NCBI GenBank assembly: GCA_963820955.1 | Contig: CAWGCA010000003.1 | Span: forward strand, 124,001-188,000 | Reading direction: 5' to 3' | DNA: 64,000 bases | Source: CAWGCA01 sp963820955 | GTDB lineage: Bacteria > Pseudomonadota > Gammaproteobacteria > Chromatiales > Chromatiaceae | In this document: positions 1 to 11,974 of the stretch, piece after piece | Position numbering within the stretch: the stretch's first letter is position 1 | Layout of the letters: each line of letters starts with the position of its first letter | The notes under the pieces: model-generated | The model's input: only the letters and a program-made list of their open reading frames with translations | What the model was told of the DNA's origin: nothing | The model's database searches: none | Made by a program: the position numbers and the translations under genes

Positions 1-1
1 G

Positions 2-127
2 ACAACCTATACATTGCAGGCTGCGTTACAAGGAGGGTATACCGACTCTGCTGGATGCAACACGCAGACGCTTAACCAACTGGGCGTCAGGACAACAAAT
101 AATCCTGGTAACAAATGTGATTGGTAA
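2..127 (+). CDS. Type IV pilin (PilE family), C-terminal end only
   Basis: Only the last 41 codons fall inside the window; the gene begins upstream. The reading frame starting at base 2 gives a peptide with YTLQAALQGG, then DSAGCNTQTLNQLGVRTT, ending in NKCDW and TAA. Two cysteines near the C-terminus that bracket a TLNQLGV-type segment are the usual disulfide loop of PilE-like type IV pilins and minor pilins. The pilin N-terminal methylation segment is outside the window. In several gammaproteobacteria thiO lies next to fimT/pilV/pilE-type genes, as it does here, which supports the call. Which pilin of the set this is cannot be decided. Confidence 0.7.
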   Translation, partial: TTYTLQAALQGGYTDSAGCNTQTLNQLGVRTTNNPGNKCDW

Positions 128-294
128 AGGGCAGGAGGTGGGCACCCACTCCTCGGCCAGTGTGAGCCAGTGTTTTAGGTATAGGCCTATGCAGTAGGAT
201 TTCTCCATCACGCCTTGAGACCAGGCTGGACAGCCCCCAAACATTATAACTGCAACCTGGCTCTTCTGCGGTGCCCCGCGTATCATTCTCGATT

Positions 295-1428
295 ATGCGC
301 ACCTGCCTGATCGTCGGTGGTGGAGTTATCGGCCTGCTCACTGCCAGAGAACTTTGCATGGCTGGCGTGAAGGTAACACTCCTCGATCGTCAAGCCACTG
401 GCCACGAGTCTTCCTGGGCAGGCGGAGGCATTATCTCTCCTCTCTACCCTTGGCGTTATGCCCCTTCGATAACGGCACTGGCCAGTTGGAGTCAGGCAAC
501 ATACCCGAACCTTCGATCAATACTTGCGGCCGATACCGATATCGACCCAGAATGGACCCAGAACGGGCTGTTGATTCTCTCCGCTGAGGAAGAGGCAGGG
601 GCCATTCAATGGGGCGCTCAAAGTGGTACTCGAGTTGAACGGGTAAAAAGAAAAGAGATCTCTGCTCTCGAGCCGGAACTGGCAGACACTCCACCCACTG
701 GCATATGGCTACCTCAGGTTGCACAAATACGGAATCCCCGACTGGTCAAGGCGCTACGCCGAGACCTCGAACAAAGAGAGGTCGCGATACAAGAGGGGAT
801 AAAAGTAAAAAAACTGCTCATAGTGGACGGATCAGTTAGAGGCGTGGAAACGACGCACGGCCAGATGCTAGCAGAACGCGTAGTCATCTGCGCTGGTGCC
901 TGGAGCGGCCATCTGCTGAATAAGCAGAATATCAGGCTACCGGTTGTCCCGGTCCAGGGACAAATGATTCTTTTTAGAACACGCCCCGGCCTGATCTCCC
1001 GCATTCTCCTCGACCGGGACCATTATATCATTCCCAGACGCGATGGCCGGGTTCTTTGCGGCAGCACGCTTGAGTACACCGGATTCAACAAACGGATAAC
1101 AGAACACGCCCGCCAAGAGTTACATACCAGCGCAATATCCATGTGTCCCTCCCTCCAGAACTATCAGATCGAGAACCACTGGGCAGGTCTGAGACCAGGC
1201 TCACCCAACGGAATCCCTTTTATCGGCTCACACCCCGAAATCAAGGGCCTATATTTCAACACTGGTCACTTTCGAAATGGAGTTGTCTTGGGGCCCGCCT
1301 CGGCTCACTTGATGGCCGACATTATCCTGCATCGCCCCCCAATTTTAGCACCTGAACCCTACAGCCTTTTGGCAGACCGCGGACCAGTATCAGAAGCCGG
1401 GGATCCCAGCCGGGCTGATTCCCCGTAA
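295..1428 (+). CDS. thiO: Glycine oxidase ThiO (FAD-dependent)
   Basis: A flavoenzyme of the DadA/ThiO family. ThiO oxidises glycine to iminoglycine for the thiazole half of thiamine in the cytoplasm. The ATG at 295 puts the dinucleotide-binding glycine motif (LIVGGGVIGLLTA) directly at the N-terminus, as the family requires; a GTG 24 bases upstream is in frame but adds only a short unlikely extension. The segment SSWAGGGIISPLYPWRY is typical of ThiO, and the C-terminal NHWAGLRPGSPNGIPFIG with GHFRNGVVLGPASA is the conserved FAD-contact end. The length of 377 aa is normal. It follows the pilin gene on the same strand; thiD and thiE lie 15 kb away. Other amine oxidases of this fold are possible but less likely. 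Confidence 0.88.
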   Translation: MRTCLIVGGGVIGLLTARELCMAGVKVTLLDRQATGHESSWAGGGIISPLYPWRYAPSITALASWSQATYPNLRSILAADTDIDPEWTQNGLLILSAEEEAGAIQWGAQSGTRVERVKRKEISALEPELADTPPTGIWLPQVAQIRNPRLVKALRRDLEQREVAIQEGIKVKKLLIVDGSVRGVETTHGQMLAERVVICAGAWSGHLLNKQNIRLPVVPVQGQMILFRTRPGLISRILLDRDHYIIPRRDGRVLCGSTLEYTGFNKRITEHARQELHTSAISMCPSLQNYQIENHWAGLRPGSPNGIPFIGSHPEIKGLYFNTGHFRNGVVLGPASAHLMADIILHRPPILAPEPYSLLADRGPVSEAGDPSRADSP

Positions 1429-1496
1429 CACTGTTGCCCTCCTCGGTTCCCTACCTCCTGACCCTACAGAGTGCCCTTTGAAATCAAAACTCAGAC

Positions 1497-1530
1497 AACA
1501 AAAACCCCGGCCCCCTGAAGGGGGTCGAGG
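1497..1530 (-). terminator. Second (distal) rrn terminator hairpin
   Basis: Read on the minus strand, a stem of about 11 pairs with one mismatch (CCCCC-TTCA-GGGGG core) is followed by TTTTTGTTG, a standard rho-independent terminator. It lies 220 bases beyond the first rrn terminator and next to a duplicated 5S tail. It may also end thiO transcription from the other side, since a shorter T-rich run follows it on the plus strand. Confidence 0.65.
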
Positions 1531-1537
1531 ATTTTGG

Positions 1538-1554
1538 TTTAAAGCCTGGCAGTG
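1538..1554 (-). repeat. Duplicated 3' tail of 5S rRNA
   Basis: These 17 bases (tttaaagcctggcagtg) repeat exactly at 1749-1765, the 3' end of the intact 5S gene and its first downstream bases. As in the intact copy, a terminator hairpin follows immediately on the minus strand. The rest of a 5S gene is not present between the copies, so this is best read as the scar of a former tandem 5S gene or of a duplication. A 12-base inverted copy of the same tail (ggtcactgccag) lies at 1692-1703. Confidence 0.6.
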
Positions 1555-1592
1555 GTCCGGCCCTTCGCCGGAGGCTCCGGGCGTTGGTGCCG

Positions 1593-1618
1593 GGCGAAGC
1601 AAAACTGTTTGCTTCGCC
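1593..1618. repeat. 11-bp perfect hairpin downstream of rrn
   Basis: GGCGAAGCAAA and its exact complement TTTGCTTCGCC enclose a 4-base loop. There is no T-run on either side, so it is not a standard terminator. It lies inside the structured stretch between the two rrn terminators, which holds no gene. An RNA stabiliser or a REP-like unit would both fit. Confidence 0.4.
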
Positions 1619-1636
1619 TTATTCGGCACTCATGAT

Positions 1637-1675
1637 GACCAGGGATGGTCGAATGCCGCGAAGCACATGGATGTG
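1637..1675 (+). repeat. Pair of GGA-loop hairpins
   Basis: Two short inverted repeats each expose GGAT/GGA: gaccagggatggtc (1637-1650) and cacatggatgtg (1664-1675). The form resembles the CsrA/RsmA-binding hairpin (consensus RUACARGGAUGU) and also an intergenic repeat style seen in many gammaproteobacteria. A similar cluster is at 36754-36826. The function is not known from sequence alone. Confidence 0.4.
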
Positions 1676-1715
1676 TGTGAGCGGTCCCTCCGGTCACTGC
1701 CAGTACCCAAAGAAA

Positions 1716-1748
1716 AAATACCCGGCCACAAGGACCGGGTATTTTGTT
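1716..1748 (-). terminator. Primary rrn operon terminator
   Basis: On the minus strand, directly after the 5S gene, AATACCCGG pairs with CCGGGTATT across a short loop and the stem is followed by a TTTTTT run. This is a classic rho-independent terminator at the expected place. The other strand also has a T-rich tail (attttgttttt), so it may act in both directions. Confidence 0.8.
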
Positions 1749-1756
1749 TTTAAAGC

Positions 1757-1872
1757 CTGGCAGTGACCTACTTTCGCATGGGGAGACCCCACACTATCAT
1801 CGGCGATGCACCGTTTCACTTCTGAGTTCGGGATGGGATCAGGTGGTACCAGTGCTCTATGGCCGCCAGGCA
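1757..1872 (-). rRNA. rrf: 5S ribosomal RNA
   Basis: The minus strand starts TGCCTGGCGGCCATAGAGC and ends with the complementary CTGCCAGGC tail. It contains CCCGAACTCAGAAGTGAAAC and the conserved loop region, as in gammaproteobacterial 5S RNA. The length of about 116 nt is normal. It is the last gene of the rrn operon, 89 bases after 23S. Confidence 0.95.
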
Positions 1873-1943
1873 AACTGGCTTGCTCTCGCAAATTCGGTTA
1901 GATCGTAGATGGCTTCTATGCTTGGGTTGTTGCACTTAACCAA

Positions 1944-1961
1944 AGTATTTGGGTGTTATAT

Positions 1962-1968
<7 letters not shown>
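1944..1968 (-). other. 3' half of the 23S processing stem
   Basis: The sequence around the 3' end of 23S (agtatttgggtgttatatggtcaag on the plus strand, spanning this interval) is complementary, with one small bulge, to the stretch at 4845-4869 around the 5' end. In the precursor the two ends pair into the stalk cut by RNase III. Confidence 0.7.
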
Positions 1969-4844
<2,876 letters not shown>

Positions 4845-4852
<8 letters not shown>

Positions 4853-4869
4853 ATATAACCCCAAACACT
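4845..4869 (-). other. 5' half of the 23S processing stem
   Basis: This is complementary to 1944-1968 apart from a one-base bulge, so the precursor ends form a long helix enclosing 23S rRNA, the usual RNase III substrate. Confidence 0.7.
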
Positions 4870-5015
4870 CTGGGATCTTTTTGGTGCTGATCTCTTCAGT
4901 TTGAATGCAACATACCCTGTAACTAAGTTTTTTCAGAACTTAGATACTCATAGATACTCCCAAGCACTGCAATCACTCACAGGCCTGGAATTTTGCCTAT
5001 CTACAATCTAATCCG

Positions 5016-5029
5016 AATTGTTAAAGAGC
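5016..5029 (-). promoter_or_regulatory. boxA antitermination element in the rrn spacer
   Basis: The minus strand reads GCTCTTTAACAATT, matching the rRNA boxA (TGCTCTTTAACAAT) bound by the NusB-NusE antitermination complex. It sits between tRNA-Ala and 23S, as in E. coli spacers, and follows a strong hairpin at 5046-5075. Confidence 0.8.
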
Positions 5030-5045
5030 CTCACTTCGCAAATGC

Positions 5046-5075
5046 AAAGTGACTAGCCTCGCCGCTAGTCACTTT
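5046..5075 (-). other. Spacer hairpin upstream of boxA
   Basis: An 11-bp perfect inverted repeat (aaagtgactag / ctagtcacttt) with an 8-base loop lies just upstream of boxA in the direction of rRNA transcription. The position is that of a boxB-like hairpin in rrn spacers. It has no T-run, so it is not a terminator. Confidence 0.6.
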
Positions 5076-5120
5076 ACACTCTCCACGCACCCTCTCCCCC
5101 TTTTCCCACCAGCGTGTGTT

Positions 5121-5196
5121 TGGTGGAGCCAGGGAGGATCGAACTCCCGACCTCCTGCGTGCAAGGCAGGCGCTCTCCCAGCTGAGCTATGGCCCC
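5121..5196 (-). tRNA. tRNA-Ala (TGC)
   Basis: The 76-nt minus-strand sequence begins GGGGCCATAGCTCAGCTGGG and ends GGCTCCACCA with an encoded CCA. The anticodon loop CTTGCAC gives TGC. The T arm GTTCGATCC is intact. It sits in the 16S-23S spacer with tRNA-Ile, the common Ile-Ala spacer pair. Confidence 0.96.
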
Positions 5197-5201
5197 GAAT
5201 A

Positions 5202-5278
<77 letters not shown>

Positions 5279-5292
5279 GGGTCCGTGCTTGA

Positions 5293-5317
5293 TTAGGTAA
5301 TTTGTGTGGGGGCTCCG
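5293..5317 (-). other. 3' half of the 16S processing stem
   Basis: This 25-base stretch just beyond the 16S 3' end is the reverse complement of 6988-7012 in the leader with one mismatch. The two halves enclose 16S in the precursor and form the RNase III stalk. Confidence 0.8.
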
Positions 5318-5341
5318 CAAGCGCCCAATCGGCTTGCTTGA

Positions 5342-6883
<1,542 letters not shown>

Positions 6884-6987
6884 AAAGTTTCATGGCCAAT
6901 AAATGGCACCAATCCTTGCTCGACTCATTCGTCTTCGGATCGATCGAAGATGCTTCGTCGATATACTTGGCCTCTCAGGCCACCAAC

Positions 6988-7012
6988 GGAGCACCCACAC
7001 AAATTACCTAAC
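6988..7012 (-). other. 5' half of the 16S processing stem, with boxC-like bases
   Basis: It pairs with 5293-5317 at 24 of 25 positions. It includes TGTGTGGG on the minus strand, the boxC motif of rRNA leaders. Confidence 0.8.
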
Positions 7013-7015
7013 CTG

Positions 7016-7028
7016 ATTGTTAAAGAGC
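7016..7028 (-). promoter_or_regulatory. boxA in the rrn leader
   Basis: The minus strand reads GCTCTTTAACAAT, the rRNA boxA core, between the promoter and the 16S processing stem. It is the same core as in the spacer copy at 5016-5029. Confidence 0.82.
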
Positions 7029-7157
7029 TGCCCGAATTACTCCGGACCAAGACAGTCAATAGTAACTTCACCGCCTCTCACCGTCAATACCTAAAGCACC
7101 AACAGCACTTCTGCCAAAAAAACCGCTTCAAACCACAATCCCCCAGCAAGGCCGCGT

Positions 7158-7185
7158 ATTCTACGCACAAGATCTTCCGGGTCAA
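7158..7185 (-). promoter_or_regulatory. rrn P1-type promoter
   Basis: On the minus strand, TTGACC (7180-7185) and TAGAAT (7158-7163) are separated by 16 bases, the short spacing typical of rrn P1. A GC-rich discriminator (ACGCGGCC) follows the -10, as expected for ppGpp/DksA control, and an A-rich UP-like stretch (GGAAAAATAA) precedes the -35. Transcription should start near 7151. The promoter lies about 100 bases past the tyrS stop on the same strand. Confidence 0.75.
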
Positions 7186-7287
7186 GGGTTATTTTTCCAA
7201 CTCAAGGAACAGGCTACCGGGGCGGGTTCGTTGGCGCCATCCGCTCCGCTTTTCTCGCCTTAAAGCGCAACAACCAGGGAACCTGAC

Positions 7288-8487
7288 TCAGCGCAGCGTG
7301 ACTCGGGCAAACCGGCGCTTCCCCACCTGATAGACGTTGGTGGACCCGACCATGCAATGCAGGCCGCGATCCTCCACCCGTTCACCGTCTATCTTGACCG
7401 CCCCCTGCTTGATCATTCGCATTGCCTCCGAGGTGCTGGCCGTCAATCCAGCCTGCTTCAGCAAATTCGCGATCGGAAGCCCATCGTCTCCAGCAGTAAA
7501 TGTCAGCTCAGGCATCTCGTCCGGCATGTCTCCCTTACGAAAGCGGGCAACAAAATTCTCATTGGCCTTGATCGCCGCTTCACGGCTGTGAAATCGTTCG
7601 ATCAACTCTTCCGCCAACTGAACTTTTACATCTCTGGGATTGAACCCGTCCTCTACCTTGCGCTGCAGTTGATTGATGTCGGACATCGAGCGGAAACTCA
7701 ACAGTTCGTAGTAGCGCCACATCAACTCATCTGATATGGACATGATTTTTCCAAACATTTCATCCGGTGAATCAGCTATGCCAACGTAGTTGTTCAAGGA
7801 TTTGGACATCTTCTGCACGCCGTCGAGTCCTTCGAGGATGGGCATAGTCAACGCCACCTGCGGCTCCTGCCCATAGGCCTCCTGCAATTGGCGCCCCACC
7901 AGCAGATTGAACTTCTGGTCGGTCCCTCCGAGTTCGACATCCGCCTTCATGGCCACGGAGTCGTAGCCCTGTACCAGCGGATAGAGGAACTCGTGGATGG
8001 AAATCGACTGACCGCCCTTGTAGCGCTTACTGAAATCGTCCCGCTCAAGCATGCGCGCAACGGTGTGCCTGGCCGCCAACTGGATCATGTCCGCAGCATT
8101 CATCTCCCCCATCCAGGATGAGTTAAAAAAAACCGTGGTTTTCTCAGCGTCAAGGATCTTGAACACTTGATGCTCGTAGGTCTTGGCATTTTCCAAAACT
8201 TCGTCACGCGTCAAAGGCGGACGGGTGGCGCTCTTTCCTGTCGGATCGCCAATCATCGCGGTGAAATCACCTATCAGGAAGAGAACCTCATGCCCAAGAT
8301 CTTGAAACTGCTTTAATTTATTGATTAGAACTGTATGCCCCAGATGCAGATCCGGTGCGGTTGGATCGAAACCCGCCTTGACCCGCAACGGACGTCCCAG
8401 CGCCAGCTTTTTAAGCAGCGACTCTTCCAGCAAAATCTCGTCTGCGCCCCGCCGAATGAGATCCATCGCTTCTGAGACTGACGTCAT
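7288..8487 (-). CDS. tyrS: Tyrosyl-tRNA synthetase
   Basis: A class I aminoacyl-tRNA synthetase that charges tRNA-Tyr. The HIGH-type signature is HLGH (about residues 48-51), KMSKS occurs near residue 230, and a C-terminal S4-like RNA-binding domain carries SEAMRMIKQGAVKIDGERV. At 399 aa it matches the bacterial TyrRS branch with a C-terminal S4 domain. The ATG at 8487 follows GGGGTAGGTG; a GTG one codon upstream is also possible. It diverges from the M23 peptidase gene and lies directly upstream of the rrn promoter on the same strand, so readthrough into the rrn leader is possible. Confidence 0.95.
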   Translation of the reverse strand: MTSVSEAMDLIRRGADEILLEESLLKKLALGRPLRVKAGFDPTAPDLHLGHTVLINKLKQFQDLGHEVLFLIGDFTAMIGDPTGKSATRPPLTRDEVLENAKTYEHQVFKILDAEKTTVFFNSSWMGEMNAADMIQLAARHTVARMLERDDFSKRYKGGQSISIHEFLYPLVQGYDSVAMKADVELGGTDQKFNLLVGRQLQEAYGQEPQVALTMPILEGLDGVQKMSKSLNNYVGIADSPDEMFGKIMSISDELMWRYYELLSFRSMSDINQLQRKVEDGFNPRDVKVQLAEELIERFHSREAAIKANENFVARFRKGDMPDEMPELTFTAGDDGLPIANLLKQAGLTASTSEAMRMIKQGAVKIDGERVEDRGLHCMVGSTNVYQVGKRRFARVTLR

Positions 8488-8696
8488 CACCTACCCCTAT
8501 TGTCGGGAACCTGAAAAACTCGCCAATTTACAGGATCGAACCGAAAAAAGTAAACATAACCACCATAAATGCCGCTAACCAGAGCATATCCACTTGCCAA
8601 ATATCGAGGAGGCCAGTATCGTCCGGAAAGAAATTCCGGTAATTTCCTGGTTTTTGGTTAATAATGTTTGAAATATCTAGGTATTAGCATCGAATC

Positions 8697-10391
8697 ATGC
8701 TAAAAGACTACAAATCCCGCAGTGATCTGCGAACAATGGTCAAGCCCCGTCGAGGACGTCGCTTCGGTCGTATTCTGTTGTTGGGGCTCATTATTTCGGC
8801 TGCCCTGTACGCGTCCCAGTCTGTGCTGAAGGAGCCTTCGGCCCCGAATACACAGGCCACCGCGTCAACACCCCCGTCCAGGATAGAAACAGACCTTTCT
8901 TTGCCGGTGCTCAGCAGGACGAACCCGGCTGGTGATGAGAATACGTCAAGTACAAATCAGTCCAGGCAACAGGATGGAGGGGGTGCAGCCGACCCAATCG
9001 ACACAGCAGAGGCCCGCCCCGAATCGAAGCCGGCTCCCGCAGCGACTACAACCCCATCCCCATTAGCAGCCGCCCTACAAAACAAAGCAAAAACAGTGGT
9101 AGAGAGCGAAGCGGGAGGAGAGACCCGACTCAGTTTGACTCTGCCCGGCCTCGAAATTGATGAATTAGTAGGTACAGCAGAAGAGCCGGGGACTCATTCG
9201 GTTCCAGCTACAGAAAATTCCGCATACCTCGACAGCATTGAAGAAAACGCTGTTCTGGAGGATAGCAATCCGAGTGCGGTGGATATTTCGGGCAGGTGGA
9301 TAGAAGAGCAGGTAAAGCCTGGCGACTCTCTGGCCAAGATATTTTCCCGCCTGGATCTTTCCGCCAGTTTATTGCACCGAATCGTTAACAGTTCGAAGGA
9401 AGCGAAGAGCCTGGCCCATATCAAACCCGGCGAAGTCCTCCGGGTCCGCGTCGACGACGAAGGGCAGCTGCTGGAACTGATCCATCAGCGAAGCCAGGTC
9501 CGCAGTCTGCAGATACTGCCGGCCGGAGACAGTTTCAAGGCGCGGAAGATCGAGCGAAATCTGGACAAACGAGTGACCCATGCATCGGGCACTATCACCA
9601 GTTCCTTGTACGAAAGCGCCAAACGGGCGGGGCTGACCGACACCCTGGTCATGGAACTGGCCAATATATTCGGCTGGGATGTCGATTTTGCACTGGAGAT
9701 CCGCTCCGGCGACCGATTCAGCTTGATCTATGAAGAGGAATATCTCGACGGGGAGAAATATGGGAACGGGGCCATTCTGGCCGCAGAATTTGTCAATCAG
9801 GGAAAGGTCTTTCGCGCGGTTCGCTACCAGGATGAGCAGGACCACAGCAGCTATTTCTCTCCGGACGGCAACAGCATGCGCAAGGCCTTCCTACGCGCCC
9901 CGGTTGACTTCCGACGCATCTCGTCGCGCTTCACCCGATCCAGGTGGCATCCGGTATTGGGTAAGAAACGACCGCACCGCGGTGTCGACTACGCCGCGGC
10001 CATCGGCACCCCGATCAAGGCGGCTGGGGATGGCCGGGTCGTCTTTCGCGGTAGAAAGGGCGGTTATGGTAATACCGTGATCATCAAACACGGGAGCCAG
10101 TACACCACCCTGTATGGCCACCTCTCCAAGTTTCGACGCAAAGTGAAAAACGGCAGCCGCGTGCGCCAGGGACAGACCATCGGATACGTGGGTAAAACCG
10201 GGCTGGCCACCGGCCCTCATTTGCATTACGAGTTTCGGGTAAATGGTACACACCGTAACCCGCTGACGGTAAAACTGCCGGCGGCAGCCCCGATTAAGGA
10301 GAAATACCGGGCGGATTTCAGCAGTAAAAGCGCACCACTTCTTGCCCGGCTGGATCTGATCTCCGAGACCATGATGGCAAAGGCTGAGTGA
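8697..10391 (+). CDS. M23 family murein endopeptidase (MepM/YebA-like)
   Basis: A membrane-anchored peptidoglycan hydrolase predicted to cut peptide cross-links in the periplasm. A basic N-terminus is followed by one membrane segment (about residues 25-42, ILLLGLIISAALYAS). A long Ala/Pro/Thr-rich linker (about 50-200) leads to an OapA/LysM-like region (VKPGDSLAKIFSRL and onward). The C-terminal LytM/M23 domain keeps HRGVDYAA and HLHYEF, which carry the zinc ligands. The 564-aa length is a little above E. coli MepM. No clear ribosome-binding site precedes the ATG at 8697; the ATG at 8736 is an alternative. The stop overlaps the start of anmK by 4 bases (GTGA), indicating coupling. Confidence 0.85.
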   Translation: MLKDYKSRSDLRTMVKPRRGRRFGRILLLGLIISAALYASQSVLKEPSAPNTQATASTPPSRIETDLSLPVLSRTNPAGDENTSSTNQSRQQDGGGAADPIDTAEARPESKPAPAATTTPSPLAAALQNKAKTVVESEAGGETRLSLTLPGLEIDELVGTAEEPGTHSVPATENSAYLDSIEENAVLEDSNPSAVDISGRWIEEQVKPGDSLAKIFSRLDLSASLLHRIVNSSKEAKSLAHIKPGEVLRVRVDDEGQLLELIHQRSQVRSLQILPAGDSFKARKIERNLDKRVTHASGTITSSLYESAKRAGLTDTLVMELANIFGWDVDFALEIRSGDRFSLIYEEEYLDGEKYGNGAILAAEFVNQGKVFRAVRYQDEQDHSSYFSPDGNSMRKAFLRAPVDFRRISSRFTRSRWHPVLGKKRPHRGVDYAAAIGTPIKAAGDGRVVFRGRKGGYGNTVIIKHGSQYTTLYGHLSKFRRKVKNGSRVRQGQTIGYVGKTGLATGPHLHYEFRVNGTHRNPLTVKLPAAAPIKEKYRADFSSKSAPLLARLDLISETMMAKAE

Positions 10392-11500
10392 CGGGAGAGC
10401 TCTATCTCGGACTGATGTCCGGCACCAGCATGGATGGCATCGACGCAGTACTGGTTCGCTTCAGCGAAGAAACCCAGGCGCTGGTCGGCCACTTCAACCA
10501 GCCCTGGCCCAAAGCAATCCGGCAACGTATTCAAGCCTTGGCTCAGTCCGGGGACAGTGAGATCGAACGTCTTGGTCCCCTTGACCAGGAGCTTGGGGGT
10601 GCCTTTGCCAGCGCAGCCCTGACACTGCTGAATTAGAACGGCATCCACTCCTCACAGGTAACCGCGATCGGCTGCCACGGGCAGACCATTCGCCATCGAC
10701 CGGATTCTCCCGTTCCGTTTACCCTGCAAATCGGTGATCCCAATCAGATCAGCGAACAGACCGGCATCACAGTGGTCGCTGATTTCCGCCGTCGGGACAT
10801 GGCAGCCGGAGGGCAGGGGGCGCCCCTGGTACCTGCCTTTCACGCAGCGTTTTTCAATTCTCATTCCGCAGAGAGGGTGATTCTAAACATCGGAGGTATC
10901 GCCAATATCACCTGCCTTCCCACTGGTAACCGTGAGGCGGTCTCCGGTTTTGATACCGGGCCAGGTAACACGCTACTCGACGGCTGGGCCGGAAAATGGC
11001 TGGGAAAACCCTTCGATGAATCAGGAGTCTGGGCGGCCGCCGGTCAAGTGAAACAGGATCTGCTTGCGCAGATGTTGAAAGACCCTTACCTTCGGCGCCC
11101 TCCGCCGAAGAGCACCGGGCCTGAGTATTTCAACCTTGAGTGGCTGCAGCAACAGCTGAAAGGGAACTCCCTGGATCCCCAGGATATACAGGCAACCCTT
11201 ACGGAGTTTACTGCTCTGAGCATCAGCCAAGGGATAAAAAAACAGGCTGCGGCTTGTCAGCGCGTAATCGTCTGCGGCGGTGGGGTATTCGATAAACATC
11301 TGATGCGGCGACTACAAGATTCGCTCCAACCCGTTCCTGTAGAGACATCCAGTCGCTATGGGCTTGACCCTGGGCTGGTCGAGGCAACCGCCTTTGCCTG
11401 GCTCGCTCACCGCACCATGCATCAACTCGCCGGCAACTTGCCGGCCGTAACCGGCGCATCCCATCCCGTGGTACTCGGCGGAATCTATCCCGCCGCGTGA
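10388..11500 (+). pseudogene. anmK: Anhydro-N-acetylmuramic acid kinase, interrupted by an in-frame TAG
   Basis: AnmK phosphorylates and opens 1,6-anhydro-MurNAc in cell-wall recycling. The reading frame from the GTG at 10388 is collinear with AnmK over about 370 codons, the full family length. It opens with GLMSGTSMDGIDAVLVRF and continues after the break with TAIGCHGQTIRHRP, GGIANITCL, GFDTGPGNTLLDGWA and VIVCGGGVFDKHLM. A single TAG at 10634-10636 falls between ALTLLN and NGIHSSQV, and the frame is the same on both sides. One base change would restore a Gln, Lys or Glu codon. TAG is used as an ordinary stop elsewhere (for example rnd), so recoding is unlikely; a nonsense mutation or a sequence error is more likely. 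Translation could restart only far downstream. Confidence 0.85.
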
Positions 11501-11504
11501 CAGA

Positions 11505-11858
11505 TCAGACACCAAACGACGATCCACAACCACAGGTGGTGGTTGCGTTGGGATTGCGGATCACGAACTGAGCTCCCTGCAGTCCCTCGGAGTAATCGAT
11601 CTCAGCGCCGGTGAGATACTGCAGGCTCATGGGGTCAATCACCAGGGTCACATCATCGGTCACTATCCGCGTGTCGCCCTCCTTCTCCTGCTCATCGAAG
11701 GTGAATCCGTACTGGAATCCAGAACAGCCTCCGCCCTGGATATAGACCCTCAACATGAGATCTGGATTACCTTCCTCTTCGATCAGGGTTGCAACCTTGG
11801 CCGCGGCGGCCGAGGTGAATACCAATGGACTTTCGATTTCAGCTTCTGCAACGCTCAT
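11505..11858 (-). CDS. erpA: Iron-sulfur cluster insertion protein ErpA
   Basis: An A-type carrier of the HesB/IscA family that delivers Fe-S clusters to apoproteins such as those of isoprenoid synthesis. The three conserved cysteines are present: GGGCSGFQYGF in the middle and TTCGCGSSF at the end. The 117-aa length and the order after anmK fit ErpA, which commonly neighbours the tyrS/M23/anmK block. It converges on anmK with 4 bases between the stops. Confidence 0.92.
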   Translation of the reverse strand: MSVAEAEIESPLVFTSAAAAKVATLIEEEGNPDLMLRVYIQGGGCSGFQYGFTFDEQEKEGDTRIVTDDVTLVIDPMSLQYLTGAEIDYSEGLQGAQFVIRNPNATTTCGCGSSFGV

Positions 11859-11974
11859 AGTCTCAATTTCTCAGAATAAATGTTAACGCCATCCCCCAAG
11901 GATAACGCCGATGCCTGTATTATAGGTCTTTTCTCAGCAGATTAGTCAACTATTATTCCCTGGATGATATGGGG

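Noticed and set aside
8626..8642. A 6-bp hairpin (ccggaa / ttccgg) between tyrS and the M23 gene
   Set aside because: Too short and without a T-run or repeat partner to call a terminator or operator.
10634..10636. Amber readthrough, for example pyrrolysine, in anmK
   Set aside because: TAG ends other genes here, AnmK does not use pyrrolysine, and a simple nonsense mutation explains it.
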